10,416 nucleotides of DNA from M3007 sp037130425 (GCA_037130425.1 JBAXTB010000207.1:1-10416), one strand, 5' to 3'. Counted from the first letter of the stretch, positions 1 through 8,800 are shown. A program made the numbers and translations. The notes: generated by a model not told the origin, from the sequence alone.

Positions 1-2087
1 GCATTGGTGTAGGTATTGATGATGGCCTCCTTGCCTAATTGCGCGTTATATTCCTTAAATTGATAAGAAGAAATCAGGTTGGTGGCTTGTTTGTAATACA
101 AGGAAATCAACAAATTATGCCCATTTGCAAAAACGTTCTGGTAGGAAAGTTCAAGCCAATTGGTAAATTCCGGCAACAGTTTCGGATTGCCTCGGCGCAG
201 GTTCAGGGAATCTTCAAAATCGGTGAACGGCATGGTTTGGAAGAAGTTCGGGCGGTTGATCCGGCGCGTATAGGACAATTGGATGTTGTCGGTTTCGTTC
301 AATTTGCGGGTCAGGAACACGCTGGGGAACAGGCTGATCGGATAGGAAATGGTAAAGGAAGAGTCCCGGTCGGTTAGTGCGCCGGAGTACCGGCTGCTTT
401 CTGCCCGCAGGCCTACTTGATAGCCCCAGTTGTCAAATTGCTGGCTGAATTGTCCGTACGCGGCATACACATCGTCGCTGAATTTGTAGTGATCGGCGAG
501 GTTGCTGATTGGCGCCCAGGCGTTTTCTGTTGCGTCAAAGATCGAGCTGGCATTGTCGCTCCGGTTGCGCCGCACGGAAGCCCGAACGCCGCCTTCTAAT
601 TTGATTTTGTCTGTAATCGGATTTACGAAATCGGACTGGAACGTTACAAATTGCCCGCTTCCGGTACCGAGTTGTTTTTCTAAACTATTTCGACCCGAAT
701 CGTATAACGTCGAGTAATCGTTGGTGCTTTTATTATGCACGCGGTTGAAATTCAAATCGGCCGTCCATTCGGCGCCTTGTTTGGGAAACAGGTGTTTGAA
801 TGCAGCGGTCGCGCCGATGTTTCTGAAGTTCCGATCTTCGTCGGCGCTTCTGACATAGTGGCTTGTCACGGTGCTGTCCGGAAATAAATAATTGGTCGTT
901 GTACCGATTATATTATTCGGTTGTATATGGCCTTGCGTATAGTTTCCGCTGACAGTCAACGTGTTGCGATTGTCGAGCAGGAAATCCACACCGGCGCGGC
1001 CGTTTATAAACAAGCGGTCAACCTTGCCGTCAGTGTGTTGGGTCAGGTCGGAAAGCGGTGTTCCAAACAGGTTATGGCGCACCGTTTCACCTTCCGATAC
1101 GTTTTTATTGTCATTATAATTCAAGGATCCGAACAGGTTTATTTTTTGACCACGCGCATTCAGGTCGCCGCCGAAATTGTAGCCTCCGCGCGAGTCCACG
1201 CCCGCGCGCACGTTGCCGTTGTAGCCGAGCCGTTTTTCTTTTTTCAGGACGATGTTTACAATGCCTGCTGCACCGCCGCCTGCATCGTATTTTGCAGAAG
1301 GATTAGTAATTACCTCAACGGATTCAATGGCGTCGGCCGCAATTTGGTCGAGGGTGAGGGTAGTGGGGCGACCGTCCACAAAAATCTGGGGCGCGCCGTT
1401 GCGCAGGCTCACATTGCCATCTATGTCAACTGAAAGAGACGGCACGTTTTTCAGGGCGTCTTGCGCGTTTCCGCCGGCAGCGCTAAGGTCTTTGTCGACG
1501 CGAAACACTTTTTTGTCCAAGGCGAGTGTCACTGTGCTGGCTTGGCTTGAAACCGTCACTTCTTTCAGCAATTTGCCGTCTTCGAGCAGGGCGATGTTGC
1601 CGAGATCTTTTTCCATGAGGCCGCCACCGCCCGGGAAGCCGCCACCTGGGAAGCCGCCGCTTGGTGCATCGCCGCCCGAAGGCATGTTGCCGGGCGCTTT
1701 GCCCTTGGGCGGTCCGGAAGGCGCTTTGATGCCGAATGTGACTGTTTTGCTGATTTCTGCGTAGCCGATGAGCGATACTTTTAAGGTAAAATCGCCTACA
1801 ACCGGTAGTTTTTCGATGCTAAAATCGCCATTGGCTTCGGTGAGTTGGCCGCCGAGCATGCCTTCACTGAGGGAGCGTGTTTGCGGGTCAAATTTTTTAC
1901 CGAATATTTGAACGGTTGCGTAGCCGACGGGTTTGCCTTTGGCGTCAACGATTTTGCCGTAAAAGCGGCCATTGTTCATTTTGGCGGGGTCAAAACCACT
2001 GGGCGGGCCGCCTCCGGGTTGTTGCGCCGATATATTAAAGGTGCAGATGCTTAAAAAAGCAAGGACAAGGACAATTATCTTTTTCAT
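1..2087 (-). CDS. TonB-dependent receptor, outer-membrane beta-barrel family (3' end missing)
   Basis: The minus-strand frame is open from an ATG at 2087 to the left edge of the window, giving 695 residues with no stop, so the C-terminal barrel strands are missing. In order: a signal peptide (about residues 1-21, ending ISA-Q), a Gly/Pro-rich patch, a carboxypeptidase-regulatory-like beta-sandwich (about 40-118, GKIVDAKGKPVGYATV), a second Gly/Pro/Phe-rich linker (about 122-156), a plug domain (about 175-285) and the start of the barrel. The plug carries the family hallmarks IFVDGRP and IEVITNPSAKYDAGG-type text (here ESVEVITNPSAKYD, then GIVNIVLKK). In the barrel, YTRRINRPNF and RRGNPKLLPE match the Bacteroidota outer-membrane beta-barrel family (the OMP_b-brl_3 type) rather than SusC. 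The predicted role is energised uptake or sensing at the outer membrane, ligand unknown. No SusD partner is adjacent. It is divergent from the histidine kinase at 2331, an arrangement that suggests shared regulation. The family assignment is firm; the substrate is unknown. Confidence 0.93.
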   Translation of the reverse strand, partial: MKKIIVLVLAFLSICTFNISAQQPGGGPPSGFDPAKMNNGRFYGKIVDAKGKPVGYATVQIFGKKFDPQTRSLSEGMLGGQLTEANGDFSIEKLPVVGDFTLKVSLIGYAEISKTVTFGIKAPSGPPKGKAPGNMPSGGDAPSGGFPGGGFPGGGGLMEKDLGNIALLEDGKLLKEVTVSSQASTVTLALDKKVFRVDKDLSAAGGNAQDALKNVPSLSVDIDGNVSLRNGAPQIFVDGRPTTLTLDQIAADAIESVEVITNPSAKYDAGGGAAGIVNIVLKKEKRLGYNGNVRAGVDSRGGYNFGGDLNARGQKINLFGSLNYNDNKNVSEGETVRHNLFGTPLSDLTQHTDGKVDRLFINGRAGVDFLLDNRNTLTVSGNYTQGHIQPNNIIGTTTNYLFPDSTVTSHYVRSADEDRNFRNIGATAAFKHLFPKQGAEWTADLNFNRVHNKSTNDYSTLYDSGRNSLEKQLGTGSGQFVTFQSDFVNPITDKIKLEGGVRASVRRNRSDNASSIFDATENAWAPISNLADHYKFSDDVYAAYGQFSQQFDNWGYQVGLRAESSRYSGALTDRDSSFTISYPISLFPSVFLTRKLNETDNIQLSYTRRINRPNFFQTMPFTDFEDSLNLRRGNPKLLPEFTNWLELSYQNVFANGHNLLISLYYKQATNLISSYQFKEYNAQLGKEAIINTYTN
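1621..1656 (-). repeat. Short GC-rich tandem repeat encoding a Gly-Phe-Pro linker
   Basis: Two imperfect copies of a GCCGCCACC..GGGAA unit (plus-strand reading) lie in tandem. On the coding strand they give GGFPGGGFPGGGG, part of the flexible linker between the regulatory-like domain and the plug of the TonB receptor. The copies differ by a 3-base step, so the reading frame is kept. Such a repeat could change length by slippage in frame. Confidence 0.6.
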
Positions 2088-2111
2088 GGTATAGCGATGA
2101 TAAATTCGAAT

Positions 2112-2128
2112 GCAAAGAACGTCTTTGC
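2112..2128 (-). promoter_or_regulatory. Hairpin in the leader of the TonB receptor gene
   Basis: GCAAAGA and TCTTTGC form a perfect 7-bp inverted repeat around a 3-nt ACG spacer. It lies 25-41 nt upstream of the receptor start at 2087. On the minus strand no T-run follows, so it is not an intrinsic terminator. It could be an mRNA stem in the 5' leader or a dyad operator. No TAnnTTTG promoter motif was found nearby, so the transcription start cannot be placed. The function is inferred from position only. Confidence 0.4.
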
Positions 2129-2166
2129 GCGCCTTACGGACAGACCTGCGTAGATCATACGGGGGA

Positions 2167-2281
2167 TTGTGGAGACGAAAGGAGGGAATGAAATGAGCAA
2201 GGGTGCAGGGCGCCATCACGTTTGCCTCAAGCCCCCAAAACGCCCAATTGATCGCCGGAAAACCGTTTTTTGTCTCCACAA
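2167..2281. repeat. Widely spaced inverted repeat in the divergent promoter region
   Basis: TTGTGGAGAC (2167-2176) and GTCTCCACAA (2272-2281) are perfect 10-bp inverse copies 95 bp apart. Pairing can continue inward for four more positions with one mismatch (GAAA against TTTT). The pair sits between the TonB receptor and the histidine kinase, which are divergently transcribed. Two identical sites in opposite orientation fit a regulator that loops DNA or serves each promoter separately. A chance match is possible. Confidence 0.45.
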
Positions 2282-2330
2282 CATAAAATGATCGACCCGA
2301 ATTGCGCATTTTTGCAGGAATACCACACGT

Positions 2331-3344
2331 ATGAAACTCAGTTCGGAAACACGATTTGCCCTTATTTTTCACCTTGTTCTTTGGACGATTTGGTTTGGGC
2401 TGCCATTTGCCAGCGCCCCGGATGACCGCTTTAGGCGTATATCCATCGCCTTGATTCCGGTTACATTCACCAATATTCCATTGTTTTTGGCCAATTCAGA
2501 CTGGCTGATCCCATATATTTTCAGGCGGCGGGGGCTGACGGTTTATTTTTCGGCAGTCCTTGTATTAATTGCGGTATTTGCGATTGGGCAAGGATTTATG
2601 AAGGAATCCCTGATCCCGCCTGATTTGATTCGCCACCATTGGGATTGGTTTTGGTTTATTGTGCCGGTCATTTTTGTCACGGCGCTTAGTACCGGGTATG
2701 GTTTTATCCGTTACATGCTGGCCGAGGAAAAAGCGCGGCAGGAAGAGCAACAAGAGCGTCTGAAATCGGAAGTGTCGTTTTTGCGCACGCAGATTAGTCC
2801 GCATTTTATTTTCAATGTGTTGAACAGCATTGTGTACCTGATTCGCTCCAAATCGGAACAGGCGGAACACGTGACGATGAAATTATCGGAGCTCATGCGC
2901 TACATGTTGTACCAATCGGGCGATGCGCAGGTAGCCTTGGAGCAGGAAGTGTCTTACCTTAAAAACTATGTGGAACTGCAAAAAATACGCTTTGAAGATG
3001 ATGTGGATATTCGCCTCAACATTCAAGGCGCGGCGGGCGCTCACCGCATTGAGCCGATGCTGCTGATCCCTTTTGTGGAAAACGCATTCAAACACGGGGT
3101 GGGGCTAATTCCTGATCCAATGATTGATATTTCCTTGAAAACCAATGAAAAAACGCTGGTTTTTGAAGTGCTCAATAAAATTGCGCCCGAAAGCGCGGAA
3201 GATAAAGACCCTGCTTCGGGGATTGGTTTGAAGAATGTGCGGCGGCGTTTGGAGTTGTTGTATCCTGAAAAACATCAGCTGGATATTCAGAACAAAGAAG
3301 GTTTGTTTTCTATTCGCTTAGCGTTGGAGTTTGGGGAAAAATAA
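2331..3344 (+). CDS. LytS-type sensor histidine kinase
   Basis: This 337-residue inner-membrane kinase probably autophosphorylates and passes phosphate to a LytTR response regulator. Four hydrophobic helices (about residues 9-27, 37-55, 69-88 and 105-125) fill the N-terminal part with almost no periplasmic loop, so any signal is sensed in the membrane. A charged helix (131-150) leads into the His_kinase domain, where TQISPHFIFNVLNSI places the phospho-acceptor at His158. The ATP-binding part has an N-box (PFVENAFKHG, Asn251) and a G-box (SGIGLKNVRRRL, 296-307). Domain order and length are normal for the family. The start is the ATG at 2331. No good ribosome-binding site is visible, as is common in Bacteroidota. 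No response regulator follows; the nearest is the LytTR gene at 9351, beyond the convergent SusCD operon. The stop codon lies inside the T-tract of the opposing operon's terminator. Family assignment is firm; the partner is inferred. Confidence 0.95.
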   Translation: MKLSSETRFALIFHLVLWTIWFGLPFASAPDDRFRRISIALIPVTFTNIPLFLANSDWLIPYIFRRRGLTVYFSAVLVLIAVFAIGQGFMKESLIPPDLIRHHWDWFWFIVPVIFVTALSTGYGFIRYMLAEEKARQEEQQERLKSEVSFLRTQISPHFIFNVLNSIVYLIRSKSEQAEHVTMKLSELMRYMLYQSGDAQVALEQEVSYLKNYVELQKIRFEDDVDIRLNIQGAAGAHRIEPMLLIPFVENAFKHGVGLIPDPMIDISLKTNEKTLVFEVLNKIAPESAEDKDPASGIGLKNVRRRLELLYPEKHQLDIQNKEGLFSIRLALEFGEK

Positions 3345-3374
3345 AAGCGAGGGCGCCGAAACCGGCGCCCTCGC
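3337..3374 (-). terminator. Intrinsic terminator of the SusCD-lipoprotein operon
   Basis: GCGAGGGCGCCG (3347-3358) pairs perfectly with CGGCGCCCTCGC (3363-3374) around a 4-nt loop: 12 base pairs, mostly G-C. On the minus strand the stem is followed by TTTTATTTTT (3346 down to 3337), the classic rho-independent layout, 26 nt after the lipoprotein stop at 3400. On the plus strand the downstream bases (AGTATAAAGA) lack a T-run, so it terminates the kinase transcript less well, although the stem may still protect that 3' end. Confidence 0.88.
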
Positions 3375-3399
3375 AGTATAAAGACTTAAAAGATCGAAA

Positions 3400-4224
3400 C
3401 TATTGTTTCTCAAAAGTTCTGGTAGATGTACCCCATGCGCAAGTACCAACGCCATAGTTAACGGCCGTTGGTTTTGTTGATGGGAATTCCAATACGACCC
3501 ATTTGAAGGTGACTGGGGTATAAGAAGTAATAGCTGGCGGGTATTGGGCAGTGTATTCCGCGCTGGTCAGGCCCAGTGGACAACCAGGTGCGCCCAACTG
3601 AAGGCCACCACCGCATCCGTCGGTCTGACATGCAAAAGAAAGACTGTCCGTACCTACTGAACTTTTGAAGTTGTAAAGCAGGTAAGGAACAGGACCGACA
3701 GAAGCTGCTCCACCCGGATTGGTAATCAGGTAAATTCCGGTTCCTATTTTGCCGACTGTAAGGAGATAACCGGCCGTATTATTCCTTTTGTAAATACCTT
3801 CCAGGGCTGTAGGGCCTGGATTGGTATTTGCTTTCGCAATTACCACGCTGGAACCAAGGCTTACCCTGTAACTACCTTTGTTGGATTTGTAAACCGAAAA
3901 ACCCGATGCTCCTGCGCTAATGGTGTCTACAAAGACCAATTCATTTTTGTGAATTTTAATGGAATCCTTGCCAGTTTTGCCGCCATACCCTCCTTCAAAA
4001 CCCAAAATACTGTCAACGGCCACGCCGATAACATCCGGGAGGTCGCTGTAAAGATGGGTGTTGCCTTGTCCATAAATATAGACATCATCCAGATAAGAAT
4101 AGGCGATATAAGGCACGGAGGCGAGTTTTGCCACCGAATCAGGATCTTCTGTTTTGGAGCAAGCCTGTACCAACAAGATACAGCCCACACAAAGAGAAGC
4201 GAAATATAGAATTTTACTTTTCAT
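3400..4224 (-). CDS. Small lipoprotein of unknown function, third gene of the SusCD operon
   Basis: This 274-residue protein matches no family I can name with confidence. The N-terminus is a lipoprotein signal: a hydrophobic stretch (residues 5-21) ending VQA-C, with the lipidated cysteine at 22, followed by SKTEDPDS, an acidic stretch compatible with surface export. The rest is rich in Gly, Ser, Thr, Tyr and short beta-like segments, and contains GIYKRNNTAGYLLTVGKIG (143-161). That style recalls SusE-like or small lipocalin-like Bacteroidota lipoproteins, but this is only resemblance. Four cysteines remain after the lipid cysteine, at 199, 204, 215 and 262. The first three sit in a Gly-rich loop (CQTDGCGGG, then GAPGC) and could form disulfides or bind metal. 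The gene starts 113 nt after the SusD stop on the same strand and ends just before a strong terminator, so it is probably the last gene of the operon and an accessory to ligand capture. Confidence 0.82.
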   Translation of the reverse strand: MKSKILYFASLCVGCILLVQACSKTEDPDSVAKLASVPYIAYSYLDDVYIYGQGNTHLYSDLPDVIGVAVDSILGFEGGYGGKTGKDSIKIHKNELVFVDTISAGASGFSVYKSNKGSYRVSLGSSVVIAKANTNPGPTALEGIYKRNNTAGYLLTVGKIGTGIYLITNPGGAASVGPVPYLLYNFKSSVGTDSLSFACQTDGCGGGLQLGAPGCPLGLTSAEYTAQYPPAITSYTPVTFKWVVLEFPSTKPTAVNYGVGTCAWGTSTRTFEKQ

Positions 4225-4257
4225 ATTTGAAAGAGTTTTTAAGAACGTTCAAAAGGG

Positions 4258-4314
4258 GTGGCAAATCTTTTGCAATTCATTGATGCTCCATATAAAATGC
4301 CCAAGATTTGCCAC
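4258..4314 (-). repeat. Intercistronic inverted repeat between susD-like and lipoprotein genes
   Basis: GTGGCAAATCTT (4258-4269) and AAGATTTGCCAC (4303-4314) are perfect 12-bp inverse copies with a 33-nt spacer. On the minus-strand transcript the stem starts 23 nt after the SusD stop, and only a short CCCCTTTT follows. It could be a weak attenuator or a 3'-end stabilising stem that lowers lipoprotein expression relative to SusCD. The longer T-rich run typical of a full terminator is absent. An 8-bp palindrome, GAACGTTC (4243-4250), lies between it and the lipoprotein start. Confidence 0.6.
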
Positions 4315-4337
4315 AATTGAATGAAGATTCTTTTTGT

Positions 4338-5810
4338 TTAGTTATCCCAAAAAACTTTGTCTGTGATTGGGTGCTGACCCGGGAAGCTTTGGTTCAAACT
4401 TTCCTCATTTTCCGGATAAGGTAAAATACTTGGGAAAACACCTACGCCCAACGCATTTTTAGTTGGAGATTTGAACACGCCGCCTGCGCTGGCGAAAATC
4501 GGCAAACTTGGACTGTCAAATCTTCTGGTTTCAATCCAAGATTCGATCGGTTGAGTGCCATTCATAGAAGTCCATTTTTGCAGCGCAATTGTTTTGATGG
4601 CATTGTTCGCATCGTATGCACCGGTAGCTGCGAGGTATTGCGTTGCAATAGAATCTGGAAAACCAAGGTATTCAAAGTTGGCGATTACGCCCGCGTCATA
4701 CGATTCTTTTGCTTTGCCACCGGTAGTCCAACCTCTTGCTGCTGCTTCTGCCAGCAACAGATTGCTTTCCCATGCGGTAATTAAAAATACCGGAATTTTT
4801 GGGCCGAAAATCAAGCCACCCGTTGGCGATAATGCGCCTGCAGGACGGGAAAAGCTGGAAGTTGGCGGTTCGTTTTGAATTCCGCCAGGATACACGCCAT
4901 AGTGCGTATTAGCCGCATTTCTGTCGAAGAACGCATCAATCCTTGGGTCTTTTGTTTCTGTCAGGTATTCCAATACGGTGGTCGTTGCCACATAGTAGTT
5001 GCCTAAAGCCGTGCTTTTTGCCGCATTCCAGAAAGGATTGCTGCCAGAAGAACCGCCCGGATACGGAACTTTACCAGCTTCGGCGTTGGTCAGGATAAAC
5101 TGATCGTCGCTGGCATATAATTCTTTTGCTTTCGTTTGGCCGCTTGCGCCTTGACGCAGGTAAACTTTCAGCAACAGGGTATGGGCAAATTTATCCCATT
5201 TAACCAAGTCACCGCCATAAATAAGGTCGTCGGCGCCAGGAAGGGTAAACGTACCGGTGCCTTCAATGAGTCGGATAGCGTCTTTCAATTCCGCTTCAAT
5301 GCCCGGATATACAACATCTTTTGCGTTGTCATATTTAGGGTGCAAAATGGAGCCGTCAGAAATGTCACCTTTCAAAGCGTCTACATAAGGAATATTGCCA
5401 AACAAGTCGACGCAAACCTGAAAGTTATAGGCGCGCAGAATTTTGGCGATACCTTTATAGTAATTGCTGTTTGAGTTCTGAACGATGTAATTCAGGTTGG
5501 CGCTACTTCTGTACAAGGTGCGAAAAAGTTCATTTCCTTCAGAGGACGCCAGTTTGTTTTGATCCGGATCGCCAAGCGATACGCCTGGGCCGCCTGACCA
5601 GTATTGGCTCCAAATAGCCAGATTCGGGTACATGCGCTGACCCATACCGATTGAAATTTGCAATTCGGCTGCGCTGAGTTGAAGGTCAACCCGGGAAATG
5701 GTTGACTGATTGGGGTCAATATTTACATCGAGATAGTCCTTGCAAGCAGAAAAGGAAAGTCCCATTCCGACAATCAGCAAGGCCATAAGTTTGATTTTAT
5801 GACTATTCAT
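4338..5810 (-). CDS. SusD/RagB-family outer-membrane lipoprotein (SusD-like_2 type)
   Basis: This 490-residue surface lipoprotein is predicted to be the lid over the SusC-like barrel encoded immediately upstream, helping to capture ligand. The signal peptide ends LSFSA-C, with the lipidated cysteine at 23, followed by KDYLDVNIDPNQ, the start typical of the SusD-like_2 branch. Further family features are IWSQYWSG (67-74), the helical segment AKILRAYNFQVCVDLFGNIPYVDAL (122-146, shown here as the family's a-Y-x-D-x-FG-x-iPY pattern), PKYD (158-161), and GGDLVKWDKFAHTLLLKVYLR (199-219). These helices form the TPR-like scaffold. The length is normal. The ATG at 5810 lies 18 nt after the SusC stop, so the two are co-transcribed and probably co-translated. 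No carbohydrate-active enzyme or peptidase gene is in the operon, so the ligand (glycan, peptide or other) cannot be told. Family assignment is firm. Confidence 0.95.
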   Translation of the reverse strand: MNSHKIKLMALLIVGMGLSFSACKDYLDVNIDPNQSTISRVDLQLSAAELQISIGMGQRMYPNLAIWSQYWSGGPGVSLGDPDQNKLASSEGNELFRTLYRSSANLNYIVQNSNSNYYKGIAKILRAYNFQVCVDLFGNIPYVDALKGDISDGSILHPKYDNAKDVVYPGIEAELKDAIRLIEGTGTFTLPGADDLIYGGDLVKWDKFAHTLLLKVYLRQGASGQTKAKELYASDDQFILTNAEAGKVPYPGGSSGSNPFWNAAKSTALGNYYVATTTVLEYLTETKDPRIDAFFDRNAANTHYGVYPGGIQNEPPTSSFSRPAGALSPTGGLIFGPKIPVFLITAWESNLLLAEAAARGWTTGGKAKESYDAGVIANFEYLGFPDSIATQYLAATGAYDANNAIKTIALQKWTSMNGTQPIESWIETRRFDSPSLPIFASAGGVFKSPTKNALGVGVFPSILPYPENEESLNQSFPGQHPITDKVFWDN

Positions 5811-5828
5811 CTTTGAGTGTTTTTTTGT

Positions 5829-8800
5829 TTAGAAATTGAGCCGTACCTCAGCGCCAAAGCTTTTTGCAGATGGCGTTGTGGTTGTTTCGATACCAACCGC
5901 ATCAGAAGCGCCGCCTACGCCGCCTACTTCCGGATCCGCAAAGGTGTTCGCTTTTGCAACCCAGTATTTCAGGTTCTTAGCGAATACGCCGATGGTGATG
6001 CTTTTGAAGAATGCAGTAGGCGTGCCTGGAATGGTGTAAGAAACAGCCAGTTCGCGTAATTTCAGGTAAGAAGCATCCAGCAAAAATGAGCTTGCAGGCG
6101 CTGCTTTGAAATAAGAATATGCATTGGTTTCCTTTGTGTTGGTAACATAACCGCCGTTGCCGTCGGCAACAACGCTGTTTTCCACTACGAAAGGTTTGCG
6201 ATCATTAATTACAGTAGTAGATGCGGTACCGTTAAATTCGGTGCTCACTTTGGTACCGGAATAGAACAGACCGCCTTTTTTACCGTCCAACAGGGCGCGG
6301 ATGGAGAATCTTTTGAAAAGCATCACCTCCGTACCTAAAGTGGCCAGGAATTTAGGCTGGTAGTTGCCGAGGTACTCCAGGTTTGCGCTTTGTTTCGGGT
6401 TGCCTTGTGCGTCTACAATCACGTGGCCTTGGCTGTCGTGTTGGTAAGTCGTGCCTTTGAAGGTACCGAATGGCAAACCTTCTGCTGCAATCAGGTTCAG
6501 GGAACCGTGGCCGGTAAAGTGAACCAAACCAGAATAAATCGTCAACTCATCCGTAGTCGATTCATTTTTGATGATTTCTTTAACCTTGTTTTTGTTTGTT
6601 GACCATGATCCGTAAAGTCTCCAGTTGATATTTTTGGTTCTAACCGGGTTCAGACGGAGGGCCAATTCATGCCCTTTGTTTTCCATGCGGCCAATGTTCA
6701 ACGGCACAAGCGAATATCCAGAAGACCAAGGAATGTTTACATCTACAATTTGATTTTTTGAATTGATGTTGTAGTATGTATATTCTACTTCAATGCGGCT
6801 GTCAAAAAATCCAAGGTCAACACCGAATTCGGTTGTAACCGACAATTCAGGTTTTAAGTTCGGGTTGCCGATTCGGTTCAGTTTCTGAGCGCCTGGAACG
6901 TTGTTGAATGGGAAACGGATTTGATAGTCGGTGCCTAAATCCAGCAACAGCGGGTTCAAGCCGTAGTACGAATTCAAACGGTATTGAGGCGCGTCTTTAC
7001 CGGCAGAACCCAAACCAGCCCGGAATTTCAAGAAGTTGAGCGGGCCGATGTGCATGTCAGCCAAGTTGGTTGGCACCACAGAGATACCGCCGCCTTGGTA
7101 GAAGAAACCTCTTTTGCCGGCAGGCAGGGTAGAGGAGAAGTCATTACGTGCAGAATATTCGCCAAACAACCAGTTTTTGTAGCCCAAAGAGGCATTAAAA
7201 TAACCTCCCATCAGGCGATAGCGGCTTGAAACCGTGGCTGCAAGCGGGGTTTGCGCAGAGTTTGAAAGGTCGTAAAAATCAGGGATAACAATACCGCCAA
7301 CAGTGGTACCGCTGACCTGACGGATCGATTGGTCAATTGAGTTAAACCCAAGTGTTGCGCCTAATTTAAAGTCATCCGAAAGTTGTCTTGTGTACGTTGC
7401 GAAAGCGTCGTACGTCATGTTGATGATACGGTTCGTGCTTTCTTTGTAAGATCCTAAGCTGAAAGAGTTCCGTGGGCTGCTGAAATCGCTCAAGTCGCCA
7501 TCAGACCATGAAAGGGCGCGTTCGTAGAAGAATTTAGGATTCTTTTCTGTTACGTTGCTGGTGATAAAGTTGGTGCTCACTTTACCTGTAACCGACAAAT
7601 GTTGAATTGGCGTATACGTCAGCGAAACGCTGGAAATTACGTTGTCAACTGAGTTGCGTACATCTTGTTTGTCAAGGATATAAAACGGATTGATGGAATA
7701 CTGGCCATAAAATCCTTTAAAATCCTGGTAAGGGCTGTTGTAGTCGCGCAATTCCTGAATCGGGATATTCGGAGGGGTTTGCGTCAGGAAAGCCATTGCT
7801 GGCGTACCGGAAGAATAGCCAAACGGATAACCGCCTTCGGTCGCGCCGCGCTGATTGAGTTTGGAGTAGTTAAGCGAGAAATCAGAGCGCAATTTTGAAG
7901 AAAACTGCGAACCAACATTCAACAAAATGCTGTTTTTGTTCAGTTTCGTATTGTGTACGATACCGTCGTTGTTGAAGTTAGTGTAAGAAACAAAATACGT
8001 GAATTTGTCGTTTCCGCCGTCAATCGAAACGCTGTTGCGCGCCGTTTTACCGGTGTCAAAGAAGTTTCTCAGGTTGTTTTTTACAGCGCTGTAAGGGCGA
8101 ACCAATTGTTCAATTTTACCATTATTCAATGGGATCAGGTTGCCGTTGGCATCAGCAGGGGCAGCAGTCCATGGGATTAAACGGCCATCCAGCGGCGCAC
8201 CCCAGGCGAAGTTTTCACCCATGAAAATGTCGATACCGCCGCCGCAACCGTTGCAGGTTTTGTAACCGGAACCAAATTGTTCTTGTGTTTTGTAAATGAG
8301 ATAAGGCTCTTCCGCGCTATACGAGGAAGTGATGTTGATGTTCGCTTTTTCGGCTTTTTTACCCTTTTTAGTGGTGATAAGGATAACGCCCGAACCGCCG
8401 CGCGAACCGTAAAGGGTGGTTGCTGCCGGCCCTTTTAATACAGTAACAGATTCTACTTCGTCGGGGTTGATGTCATTACCGCGGTTGCCGAAGTCCACAT
8501 AGTTGTCGCGGCTACCATCTTTACCTGTACCACCGCCGCCTGAAGCGCTGGAGTTGTTCACGGGCACACCGTCTACCACAATCAGGGCATTGTTGCCTTG
8601 CGTGAGCGAGGTTTCACCGCGCAAAACGATACGCGTAGAAGCGCCCACTGCGCCGGAAGCAGAGTTGATTTTAACACCGGCTACTTTACCTTGAAGGGCA
8701 TTCAGTACGCTTTTGTTGCTTACTGAATTCAAGTCTTGGGATGATACCGTTTGATTGGCATACACCACATCGCTTTTGTTCCGGGTAACGCCGAGCGCTG

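Noticed and set aside
39..2054. Several plus-strand open frames of 60-170 residues across the left 2 kb
   Set aside because: They lie antisense to a continuous 695-codon minus-strand frame with a signal peptide and full TonB-plug motifs; none shows a recognisable domain.
2262..2270. ACCGTTTTT as a LytTR half-site in the receptor/kinase gap
   Set aside because: It matches the degenerate pattern at 8 of 9 positions, but no second copy occurs at 12-13 bp, and single matches are expected by chance.
2307..2314. CATTTTTG upstream of the kinase as a -7 promoter element
   Set aside because: It has one mismatch to TAnnTTTG, and no TTG lies at the right distance upstream, so it is too weak to annotate.
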